Assembly (NCBI GenBank): GCA_017462755.1
Contig: JAFTQM010000090.1
Coordinates: 1 to 47,062 of the forward strand
From: Lachnospiraceae bacterium
Lineage (GTDB): Bacteria > Bacillota > Clostridia > Lachnospirales > Lachnospiraceae
Length of the DNA stretch: 47,062 bases
Direction: 5' to 3'
Below the pieces are notes generated by a model, which was not told the origin of the DNA, did not search any database, and saw only the letters and a list, made by a program, of their open reading frames with translations. A program made the translations under genes and the position numbers. Positions 33,720-40,816 of this stretch are shown here, one piece after another (the stretch's first letter is position 1; every line of letters begins with the position of its first letter).

Positions 33720-33762
33720 CAATCAAAAAGAACCGCTCCTAGCGAGCGGTTCTTTTTGATTG
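33720..33762. terminator. Bidirectional terminator between the regulator and the second GH43 gene
   Basis: A perfect 19-bp stem (33720-33738 with 33744-33762), a 5-base loop, and A- and T-runs built into the arms, serving both converging genes. Confidence 0.93.
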
Positions 33763-33771
33763 CTATTTTAA

Positions 33772-34734
33772 TTATTTGCTCTTCTCGTATACAAACGCCG
33801 GAGTTCCATCCTCGTTCCACTTCACAGTCAGCAGCATTGCATGACGGTTTGGATCATACAGCGGGTCGCCTACGATTTCTTCGTATGGTCTTGCATGGAA
33901 TACCATGATATCCTCGCTGCCATCCTCAGACTTCACAAAGCTGTTGTGTCCCGGACCATAAACCTCTTTTTCGTAATCCGTCTTCAGTACCGGCATTCTG
34001 GACTTTGTCCAGGAAAGCGGGTCTAACAAATCCGAATCCTCGGAAGCGGTCATCATACCCACACAGTAGCATGCGCCGGTTGCACTCGCCGAATAGGTCA
34101 AAAACAGCTTGCCGTCCTTCTTTAACACAGCCGGCCCTTCTGCTACCCAGAAGCCGACTCTTTCCCAGTCGTAATCCGGTGTTACCAAAAGCACCTGTAC
34201 GGTCTTTAACTTCAGCGGGCTTTCCATCTCTGCGATATACAGATTCGAAATCTGTCTGCCGACACCAACCTTCTCTGCCCATACCATGAAGTGCTTTCCT
34301 TTATTTTCAAAAACCGTAGCGTCCAGAGAAAATGCACGGAACGAAAATTCGTCTTCATCCGCACACTGCATCGGACCACACTCTTCCCATGCATCCGTCA
34401 TCGGATTCTGACCGGTACAGTGAAGTACATACGGACGAATTGCCCAAATATCCTCTGCCATACCTGCCGCAAAATAAATATACCAGCCGCCATCCAAATA
34501 GTGAATCTCCGGAGCCCAGATATGCTTGCTCATCGGACCGGACTCGTGCTTGGTCCAAACCGTAACTTCCTCTGCATCTGCCAGTCCCAGCAGAGTATCT
34601 GCATGACGCAGAATAATCTTGTCATAAGCAGGAACCGACGCCGTAAAATAATAAGTGCCATCTGCTGCCTTGTATGCATACGGGTCTGCTCTCTGCGCAA
34701 TAAACGGCTTATTATACTCAGTTTCTTTTAACAT
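33772..34734 (-). CDS. GH43 family alpha-L-arabinofuranosidase-like enzyme (intracellular)
   Basis: About 320 residues and no signal peptide. The five-bladed GH43 catalytic set is visible: Asp17 (AQRADPYAY), Asp138 (FSLDATVF) and Glu199 (WVAEGPAV). The opening FIAQRADPYAYKAADGTYYF and GPGHNSFV are typical of the exo-arabinofuranosidase branch (GH43_26-like). It is probably an exo-acting enzyme releasing arabinose from imported oligosaccharides; this is inferred from family resemblance. The ATG at 34732-34734 follows AAGGAG. It is alone on its transcript, with a symmetric dyad over its promoter. Confidence 0.88.
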   Translation of the reverse strand: MLKETEYNKPFIAQRADPYAYKAADGTYYFTASVPAYDKIILRHADTLLGLADAEEVTVWTKHESGPMSKHIWAPEIHYLDGGWYIYFAAGMAEDIWAIRPYVLHCTGQNPMTDAWEECGPMQCADEDEFSFRAFSLDATVFENKGKHFMVWAEKVGVGRQISNLYIAEMESPLKLKTVQVLLVTPDYDWERVGFWVAEGPAVLKKDGKLFLTYSASATGACYCVGMMTASEDSDLLDPLSWTKSRMPVLKTDYEKEVYGPGHNSFVKSEDGSEDIMVFHARPYEEIVGDPLYDPNRHAMLLTVKWNEDGTPAFVYEKSK

Positions 34735-34840
34735 TTTCTTTCTCCTTCCTACTTTTTCTAAAATCCTCAACATCTTTCCGTCAAAATGTCTTTTTTTCAA
34801 AAAGTCTATTTTCGCTTTCTTGTTTAATTTGCCAATAACA

Positions 34841-34876
34841 TTTAGACTTATCTATAATATATTAGATTTTTCTAAA
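34841..34876. promoter_or_regulatory. 36-bp symmetric operator candidate over the second GH43 promoter
   Basis: TTTAGA, 3 bases, ATCTA, 8 bases, TAGAT, 3 bases, TCTAAA: a perfect dyad with two-part arms. It covers the -10 and lies between the promoter elements, the position of a repressor site. Confidence 0.7.
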
Positions 34877-34884
34877 GAAATCAA
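34856..34884 (-). promoter_or_regulatory. Promoter of the second GH43 gene
   Basis: On the minus strand TTGATT (34879-34884), 17 bases, TATATT (34856-34861). It is embedded in the dyad at 34841-34876. Confidence 0.65.
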
Positions 34885-34914
34885 TAGGAAAAAGGAGTTT
34901 TTTTATTTTTCTTC

Positions 34915-35142
34915 TTATTTTTTTCTGAATATCAGCCTTGCAATACGCACCACCATCGCTACCGTCGCTGCCACCAATGCATATTTCACAATATCCGGCA
35001 CCGTCCATTCCAGCTTTAACACACGGAATGCACAAAAATGAAAAATCATCAGTACAACAAAGCTATATATATAATACAGCACATATACCAAGAGATTCCA
35101 TGCAATTTCCTTCACCATATCGAGCGGCGTTCTCTCGTTCAT
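34915..35142 (-). CDS. Small membrane protein, unknown
   Basis: A 75-residue protein with two hydrophobic segments (LLVYVLYYIYSFVVLMIFHF; YALVAATVAMVVRIARLIF), an acidic N-terminus and a basic C-terminal tail (RKK). GAGGT precedes the ATG. It starts 38 bases after the fused membrane/spermidine-synthase-like gene ends, so the two are probably co-transcribed. I do not recognise a family. It could be a small accessory subunit of that protein. Confidence 0.6.
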   Translation of the reverse strand: MNERTPLDMVKEIAWNLLVYVLYYIYSFVVLMIFHFCAFRVLKLEWTVPDIVKYALVAATVAMVVRIARLIFRKK

Positions 35143-35180
35143 TTCTTACCTCACTTCTTTCTGTACAACCTTACCCGGCA

Positions 35181-36788
35181 CTACGATACCATATCCAACA
35201 AGCCCTGAATGCCCTTCTCTTCAAAAATCTCTTTATAATAGCCGACCTCATCCTGAATCAGACTGTCGATTACCTTCATACCAAGCACCTCGACCGGCGC
35301 CTTATCATCCGTCATCAGATAATCGCCCGCCTCGTAACGGCTAAAACCGGCTGCTACACTCTGCATCATGGTTACCAGCTCTGCTTCCTCTGCCAATGCA
35401 ACATTTCGCTCCATTACCTTAAGCATATCGCTGCAATTCGAAGCAAACAGCTCCCTGTTCGTCGTTCTCGCCACATCTACCGTATATACTTCCGAAAATA
35501 CACGCGAAATCGTATCCGCCAGATACTGGTTGATATTACCCTCTTCCTCGCCGCGCATATTCATATTTACCACCATGACACCATCCTCGGTCAGATGCTC
35601 CTTTACCAGCGTAAAAAACTCCAGCGAAGACATCTGAAACGGAATCGTGATATCCTGATATGCATCCACCATAATCACATCGTATTTCTTGTCCACCGCA
35701 TTCAGATAAGCTCTGCCATCATAGGTAGTCACTTTGATATTCTCCGCTAATTCAAAATGCTCTCTTGCCAGCTCCGTAATTTTTTCATCAATCTCTACTC
35801 CTTCTATCGAGAGATTATCAAAATAACGTTCGCACTGCGTCGCATAGGTACCGGTACCCATACCGAGAATCAGAATCTCAAAATTCTCCTTTTCTTCTAC
35901 ACCTGCCATAAACGGTGCCGCCATCGCATAGTCGTAGTACATCCCGCTCAGACTATCGTCCTTTTTCAAAATCGACTGCACACCGAACAATACATTTGTC
36001 GAAAGGATGACCGAATCCTCATCCTCCTTTACCTGCAGATAATTATAAACCGATTCGCCCTCGTAGGTCAGCTCCGACTCCCAAAACGCAAAGCTGCCCG
36101 AATGTCCGAATACACAACAAAGCACGAAGCAAAGTCCGCCGGCAATCACCTGCTTTTTCCCACTGCGGGTACTGACAAAATAAATTACCGAAAGCAGCAG
36201 CAAAATACCCGCAAAAATCAGGAAGGTAATTGACGTGCCGACTGCCGGTATCGTCACAAAGGTCGGTAAAAACGTACCGATGATACTGCCAATCGTATTG
36301 GATGCACCCAGACTGCCCGCCGTCTTTCCGCTGTCCTCAAGACTCTCCGTCGAATACTTAATCAGCGACGGTGTAACCGTACCGAGCAAAAACAACGGGA
36401 ACACAAAAATCACCATACACGCTGCAAATGCCGCCCAGATTAAGAAATTCGTACTAACCGTAAAAATTAGCAGCCCCGAAATACCGATAATAATATACTT
36501 ACCAAGCACCGGAATCGCCGCAATCCAGATTGCCGCAAGGATAATACGTCCGTACAGCTTGTCCGGATTCGGATTCTTATCCGCACTCTTGCCGCCATAA
36601 ATATTTCCCAGCGCCATTGCAATCATAATCGTACCGATAATAATCGTCCATACAATCTGCGAGGAGCTAAAATACGGTGCCAGCAATCTGCTCGCGCCCA
36701 GCTCCACCGCCATTACCGACATACCTGCAAAAAACTCCGTCAGGTACAAAAAAATCTTGTTTGATAAAATCTTTTTTTCTTTTTCCAC
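35181..36788 (-). CDS. Fused multi-pass membrane / spermidine-synthase-like protein (GTG start)
   Basis: A 535-residue protein. About residues 10-235 hold seven or so membrane segments (FLYLTEFFAGMSVMAVELGA; IVWTIIIGTIMIAMALGNIY). About 265-520 are a Rossmann-fold methyltransferase-like domain related to spermidine synthase: the SAM-binding motif ILGMGTGTYA, VEIDEKI with the acidic residue of motif II, and VIMVDAYQDITIPF. True spermidine synthases have Asp in a D-[SD]-[ST]-D-P type motif near that last position; here it reads DAYQDITIP, so aminopropyl transfer is doubtful. Widely annotated as fused MFS/spermidine synthase, with unknown function. GGAAGG precedes the GTG. Confidence 0.8.
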   Translation of the reverse strand: MEKEKKILSNKIFLYLTEFFAGMSVMAVELGASRLLAPYFSSSQIVWTIIIGTIMIAMALGNIYGGKSADKNPNPDKLYGRIILAAIWIAAIPVLGKYIIIGISGLLIFTVSTNFLIWAAFAACMVIFVFPLFLLGTVTPSLIKYSTESLEDSGKTAGSLGASNTIGSIIGTFLPTFVTIPAVGTSITFLIFAGILLLLSVIYFVSTRSGKKQVIAGGLCFVLCCVFGHSGSFAFWESELTYEGESVYNYLQVKEDEDSVILSTNVLFGVQSILKKDDSLSGMYYDYAMAAPFMAGVEEKENFEILILGMGTGTYATQCERYFDNLSIEGVEIDEKITELAREHFELAENIKVTTYDGRAYLNAVDKKYDVIMVDAYQDITIPFQMSSLEFFTLVKEHLTEDGVMVVNMNMRGEEEGNINQYLADTISRVFSEVYTVDVARTTNRELFASNCSDMLKVMERNVALAEEAELVTMMQSVAAGFSRYEAGDYLMTDDKAPVEVLGMKVIDSLIQDEVGYYKEIFEEKGIQGLLDMVS

Positions 36789-36920
36789 ACTCGTTTCCTT
36801 CCTGTCGTTCTGACTACTGTCATTTTTTACATAGTATCAGTATAAAATATCACCTCTCCAAAGACAAGGGGTTTATACTTTTTTAATGTGGAAAAGGGAG
36901 CGCAAAATCTCCTAATTTCC

Positions 36921-36949
36921 TTGACACTTCCGTACAATTGTAGTATGAT
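36921..36949 (+). promoter_or_regulatory. Promoter of the GH51 gene
   Basis: TTGACA at 36921-36926, 17 bases, TATGAT at 36944-36949. The spacer contains the palindrome TACAATTGTA (36933-36942), which could be a regulator site. Confidence 0.8.
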
Positions 36950-36958
36950 GAAATCATT

Positions 36959-37007
36959 AAGAAACAGCTTTATTATTTAAGTTTTCACTTAACCAATAAG
37001 GTTTCTT
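36959..37007 (+). other. Hairpin in the GH51 leader
   Basis: Nested pairs AAGAAAC/GTTTCTT (36959-36965, 37001-37007), TTATT/AATAA (36970-36974, 36995-36999) and TTAAG/CTTAA (36977-36981, 36988-36992) form a bulged stem starting a few bases after the transcription start. No T-run follows. It may stabilise the mRNA 5' end. Confidence 0.55.
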
Positions 37008-37137
37008 TCTTTCGTATTATCTCATTTTATGACAAAGAAAAAATTAGGCATTTGCGAAACTCATAAGAGTCTTCACTAAAGCCCGACAAATGAACAAAAC
37101 ACCTAAAAAAGATTTTAAAGAAGGGAAGGTATTACTT

Positions 37138-38619
37138 ATGGCAAAGCTTTACATCAATCCGGGCAATCCGAAGAGCAAAATCAACAAAGAAATTTACGGT
37201 AATTTCTCCGAGCATCTGGGCAGATGTATTTATGAAGGAATTTTTGTTGGCGAGGATTCCCCGATTCCAAACACCAACGGTATGCGTAACGATGTCGTAG
37301 AAGCATTAAAGGAAATGAAGCTTCCGGTACTTCGCTGGCCGGGCGGCTGCTTCGCAGATGAATATCACTGGATGGACGGTATCGGTCCGAAGGAAAACAG
37401 AAAAAGAATGATTAACACCCATTGGGGTGGTGTAGTAGAGGACAACAGCTTCGGTACGCACGAATTTATGGAGCTCTGCCGTCAGCTCGGCTGTGAGACC
37501 TATATCAACGGCAACCTTGGCAGCGGCACCGTGCGCGAAATGTCCGAGTGGGTAGAATACATGACCTTCTCTGGTGTTTCTCCGATGGCTGACCTCAGAA
37601 AAGAAAATGGTCACGAGGATGCATACACCGTAGATTATTTCGGTGTAGGAAACGAATCCTGGGGCTGCGGCGGTAATATGACTCCGGAACACTACGCAAA
37701 CGAGTATCGCCGTTATCAGACCTATGTCAGAAATTACACCAACGACCACAAGATTTACAAGATTGCTTGCGGTCCGAACGCTTCCGATTACGATTGGACC
37801 GACAAGGTTATGAAGATTGCAGGCAACTATATGGATGGTCTTTCCCTTCACTATTACACCCTGCCAACCGGCAACTGGGGACACAAGGGAAGTGCAACCG
37901 ACTTTGATAGTGCCGAGTATTATAAAACCATAAAGAATACCTTCTTCATGGAAGAGCTTTTGACCCGCCACAGCGCAATCATGGATCAGTACGACCCGGC
38001 TAAGAGAGTCGGCTTAATCGTTGACGAATGGGGTACCTGGTATGATGTAGAGCCTGGCACCAATCCGGGCTTCCTGTATCAGCAGAACACCATGCGTGAC
38101 GCTATGGTAGCAGCCATCAACTTAAATCTGTTCAATAAGCACAGTGACCGTGTTCAGATGGCAAACATCGCACAGTTAGTAAATGTACTGCAGGCAGTTA
38201 TCCTGACCGAGGGCGAGAAGATGATTCTGACCCCTACCTATCATGTATTCAAGATGTACGCAGACCATCAGGATGCTACTCTGCTTGACAGTTCTCTCGC
38301 TACTGAGAAAATCGGTACCGAAGAAAACCAGATTCCAAACCTGACCGAGTCTGTTTCCGTAGCAGCTGACGGTACCATTACCATCACCATGGCAAATCTT
38401 TCTCTGGATGCTTCTTATCCAATCGAGGCTGTATTTGCAGAGGGCGCAGCTACCGCAGCTACCGGCACCATCCTGACCGGTGCCATGAAGGATCACAACA
38501 CCTTCGATGCTCCGGAGGTAGTAAAGACTGCTGACTTCACTGATATTACCGTCGCAGACGGCAAGGTAAGCTTTACCGTGCCACCATGCAGCGTAGTAAA
38601 GATTAACGTTACTATGTAA
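37138..38619 (+). CDS. abfA: GH51 alpha-L-arabinofuranosidase (intracellular)
   Basis: Removes terminal alpha-arabinofuranosyl residues from arabinan and arabinoxylan oligosaccharides. The 493 residues match cytoplasmic GH51 enzymes and there is no signal peptide. The retaining catalytic pair is clear: acid/base Glu173 ([11 protein letters not shown]) and nucleophile Glu297 (LIVDEWGTW). Other hallmarks are the opening [34 protein letters not shown] and LSLHYYT. The ATG at 37138 has GAAGGGAAGG upstream and the protein aligns from here; an earlier ATG at 37090 would add 16 residues without a good ribosome site. It is monocistronic, with a terminator just after. Confidence 0.95.
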   Translation: MAKLYINPGNPKSKINKEIYGNFSEHLGRCIYEGIFVGEDSPIPNTNGMRNDVVEALKEMKLPVLRWPGGCFADEYHWMDGIGPKENRKRMINTHWGGVVEDNSFGTHEFMELCRQLGCETYINGNLGSGTVREMSEWVEYMTFSGVSPMADLRKENGHEDAYTVDYFGVGNESWGCGGNMTPEHYANEYRRYQTYVRNYTNDHKIYKIACGPNASDYDWTDKVMKIAGNYMDGLSLHYYTLPTGNWGHKGSATDFDSAEYYKTIKNTFFMEELLTRHSAIMDQYDPAKRVGLIVDEWGTWYDVEPGTNPGFLYQQNTMRDAMVAAINLNLFNKHSDRVQMANIAQLVNVLQAVILTEGEKMILTPTYHVFKMYADHQDATLLDSSLATEKIGTEENQIPNLTESVSVAADGTITITMANLSLDASYPIEAVFAEGAATAATGTILTGAMKDHNTFDAPEVVKTADFTDITVADGKVSFTVPPCSVVKINVTM

Positions 38620-38627
38620 TAAAACCC

Positions 38628-38688
38628 AAAAGAGACTGTTGCAAAACCTGTTCCTCGTCGAACATCATATTTTGCAGCAGTCTCTTTG
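38628..38688 (+). terminator. Long hairpin after the GH51 gene
   Basis: AAAGAGACTGTTGCAAAA (38628-38646) pairs, with one wobble, with 38670-38687. The T-run after it is short, but the A-rich arms end in TTT. It serves the GH51 gene and, in the other direction, may serve the XRE gene. Confidence 0.7.
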
Positions 38689-39060
38689 CTAATATTCATC
38701 CTTTTTCACTTTTTTCTCATATTGCACCAGCATCCCCTGTGTGGTACGCAATGCATTCTCCAAGGTCGTCATTTGTAACGGTGTACAGCTTTTTAATACC
38801 TGTCCGATTTCCTCCAGCACCAGCTCCTGTACCCCATCTTTATTGTCGATATGATCTGCCAAAAGCGCATTCGGTGTCGTTTCCAGTGCATTCGCCAAAT
38901 CCACAAGCACCTGCAGACTGAACTTCGTCTTTCCGTTTTCGATATTGCACATATGCGGCGACGATACATCAATCCGTTCTGCCAGCTTTTCCTGCGACAG
39001 CTTGAGTTCCTTCCTGCGCTTCCGGATTCGTTCTCCTAACAGCACATAATCAATTTCCAT
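38689..39060 (-). CDS. XRE-family transcriptional regulator
   Basis: A 123-residue cytoplasmic DNA-binding protein. About residues 8-66 are a Cro/C1-type helix-turn-helix (LGERIRKRRKELKLSQEKLA, then NIENGKTKFSLQVLVDLANA). The C-terminal half is helical, ending in a lysine-rich tail, probably for dimerisation. GGAGGGG precedes the ATG. Nothing in its context reveals a target; it is a lone gene between the GH51 gene and the SPFH operon. Possible relation to sporulation or phage repressors cannot be judged. Confidence 0.85.
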   Translation of the reverse strand: MEIDYVLLGERIRKRRKELKLSQEKLAERIDVSSPHMCNIENGKTKFSLQVLVDLANALETTPNALLADHIDNKDGVQELVLEEIGQVLKSCTPLQMTTLENALRTTQGMLVQYEKKVKKDEY

Positions 39061-39211
39061 GCAATCCCCTCCAATACCATAGTTTCATTGTATTGAATTA
39101 AATTGCACATTTTAATAAACTGTATGCTAATTTTTTAATATTTTTTTATTTTGAAGCTAATTTTTAGTTCAGTTATGAACTTTGCATGTGGTTTATGAGG
39201 TAAAGCAGTTA

Positions 39212-39241
39212 AAAATGCTCCGGTATTTTCCGGAGCATTTT
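39212..39241 (-). terminator. Terminator of the nfeD-SPFH operon
   Basis: A perfect 12-bp stem (39212-39223 with 39230-39241), a 6-base loop, and a T-run on the minus strand formed by the A-run at 39211-39215. Confidence 0.9.
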
Positions 39242-39275
39242 CGTTTTCTTATTTCATTGTCCGCAAGCGCAGTCC

Positions 39276-40208
39276 TTATGCGTCCTTGCCAGCAACCTCA
39301 GTCAGGCTCTTTGCCAGACCTGCCAAGCCCTGAATCTCGGACGGAATGATAATCTTGGTAGCCTTGCCATCTGCTGCCTTGCTGAATGCCTCCAGACTCT
39401 TTAACTGGATTACACTATTGTTTGGATTTGCCTCATTCAGTGCGCGGATACCATCGGCATTTGCCTGCTGTACGGCGATAATAGCCTGTGCCTGACCTTC
39501 TGCCTCACGGATGGTAGCTTCCTTCTTTGCCTCTGCACGAAGAATTGCTGCTTCCTTCTCAGCCTCTGCCTCAAGAATCGCAGATTCCTTCTTACCTTCT
39601 GCAACGAGAATTGTGGACTTCTTCTCACCCTCTGCACGAAGGATAGCCTCACGACGCTCACGCTCTGCCTTCATCTGCTTCTCCATCGCATCCTGAATCG
39701 CAGCCGGAGGGATGATGTTCTTTAACTCTACACGGTTAACCTTGATACCCCATGGGTCAGTTGCCTGATCAAGAGATACTCTCATCTTGGTATTGATGAT
39801 TTCTCTGGAGGTCAGGGTCTGGTCAAGCTCCAAATCACCGATGATGTTACGAAGAGTCGTAGCAGTCAGGTTCTCGATTGCCATAATCGGATGCTCTACA
39901 CCGTATGCATACAGCTTCGGATCGGTAATCTGGAAGAATACTACGGTATCAATTCTCATGGTAACGTTATCCTTTGTGATAACCGGTTGTGGTGCGAAAT
40001 CCACTACCTGCTCCTTTAAGAGCACCTTCTTTGCGACCTTATCAATAAACGGTGCTTTCAGATGCACACCTACACTCCAGGTTGCCTGATATCCACCCAG
40101 TCGCTCCACTACAAATGCCTGTGCCTGTGGCACGATTTTGATACAGGATGCCAGAATCAAAAGAATGACTACGACAAACGCTATTGCAACATATCCTGCT
40201 GGTTCCAT
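39276..40208 (-). CDS. SPFH/Band 7 membrane scaffold protein (stomatin/QmcA-like)
   Basis: A 310-residue protein with one N-terminal membrane segment (VAIAFVVVILLILASCI), an SPFH domain at about 25-180 (VPQAQAFVVERLGGYQATWS; VKRVELKNIIPP-like NRVELKNIIPP), then a long charged helix with repeated Glu/Ala/Lys units (about 180-250, such as AEGKKESAILEAEAEKEAAI), which is expected to oligomerise. It probably forms large membrane rings that organise membrane domains. GGAGG precedes the ATG. It follows an NfeD gene by 20 bases, the standard pairing of this family. Confidence 0.92.
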   Translation of the reverse strand: MEPAGYVAIAFVVVILLILASCIKIVPQAQAFVVERLGGYQATWSVGVHLKAPFIDKVAKKVLLKEQVVDFAPQPVITKDNVTMRIDTVVFFQITDPKLYAYGVEHPIMAIENLTATTLRNIIGDLELDQTLTSREIINTKMRVSLDQATDPWGIKVNRVELKNIIPPAAIQDAMEKQMKAERERREAILRAEGEKKSTILVAEGKKESAILEAEAEKEAAILRAEAKKEATIREAEGQAQAIIAVQQANADGIRALNEANPNNSVIQLKSLEAFSKAADGKATKIIIPSEIQGLAGLAKSLTEVAGKDA

Positions 40209-40228
40209 AAAATCCTCCTTTTTTTACG

Positions 40229-40681
40229 CTATGCGTTATCATTTTTCGGTGCAGCTACAGGCTCTACAAGCAGCTTTACACCATTTACTTTTCGTACTGT
40301 AACCTTTTCTCCAACCGGAATCACATCCTCATCCTTGCAGGAACGTGCCGTCCATGTCAGACCATTCAAGATAACGGCTCCGGTTTCTTGGAAATTGTTG
40401 ATCTCCTCGGTTACTCGTACCTCTTCACCTACTACACTCTCTATATTCGTCTTTGCACGCTTGTTATTATAATAGCGCACTGCCACCGGTCTGGTAAATA
40501 TCAACAATACAAAGGATACCGCCAAAAATACGATTACCTGTGTCAGCCAGCCACCCTCAAATAACGCCACAACAAATGCCGCCAGAGAACCACCCGCAAA
40601 CCAAATCGTAAACAGTCCCATCGTTGCCGCTTCCACACCAATCAGCACCACGAACAATATAAGCCATTTGATAGATTGCAT
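40229..40681 (-). CDS. NfeD-family membrane protein
   Basis: A 150-residue protein with two or three hydrophobic segments (about 5-30 and 45-70: KWLILFVVLIGVEAATMGLF; QVIVFLAVSFVLLIF) and a C-terminal OB-fold domain (GEEVRVTEEINNFQETGAVI, then TWTARS and GEKVTVRKVNG). This is the short NfeD1b form that partners stomatin-like proteins. GGGGGAG precedes the ATG. First gene of the operon, with an inverted repeat over its promoter. Confidence 0.92.
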   Translation of the reverse strand: MQSIKWLILFVVLIGVEAATMGLFTIWFAGGSLAAFVVALFEGGWLTQVIVFLAVSFVLLIFTRPVAVRYYNNKRAKTNIESVVGEEVRVTEEINNFQETGAVILNGLTWTARSCKDEDVIPVGEKVTVRKVNGVKLLVEPVAAPKNDNA

Positions 40682-40703
40682 AGTATCTCCCCCTTTCCTG
40701 AAA

Positions 40704-40745
40704 GTTCGATTACAGTTTCACCTGTTATTCTTATTGTAATCGAAC
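40704..40745. promoter_or_regulatory. Inverted-repeat operator candidate at the nfeD promoter
   Basis: Perfect 11-bp arms GTTCGATTACA (40704-40714) and TGTAATCGAAC (40735-40745), 20 bases apart. The right arm covers the -10 and the left lies in the early leader, as expected for a two-site regulator. Confidence 0.7.
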
Positions 40746-40761
40746 CATTTCTTCTTTTCAA
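40733..40761 (-). promoter_or_regulatory. Promoter of the nfeD-SPFH operon
   Basis: On the minus strand TTGAAA (40756-40761), 17 bases, TACAAT (40733-40738). Confidence 0.75.
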
Positions 40762-40816
40762 GGGGTTTATCGGATTCTAAGAAAACTTTAATTTATCACT
40801 TTCACTCAATGTAGTG

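Larger units (their letters stand above)
36789..37137. other. Divergent intergenic region upstream of the GH51 gene
   Basis: About 350 bases without a gene. It holds the GH51 promoter (36921-36949), a palindrome TACAATTGTA in its spacer (36933-36942), and a leader of about 180 bases with one clear hairpin (36959-37007). A smaller ACTC/GAGT hairpin lies near 37058-37069. A promoter for the divergent membrane/spermidine-synthase-like gene was not clearly seen. Confidence 0.6.

Noticed and set aside
35181-36788. Genuine spermidine synthase
   Set aside because: The aminopropyltransferase motif is altered and the protein has a large membrane domain; polyamine synthesis is not supported.
36933-36942. 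AraR operator of the Bacillus type in the GH51 promoter
   Set aside because: The half sites are in the opposite order to the Bacillus consensus, and no AraR gene is present. Kept only as an unnamed palindrome.
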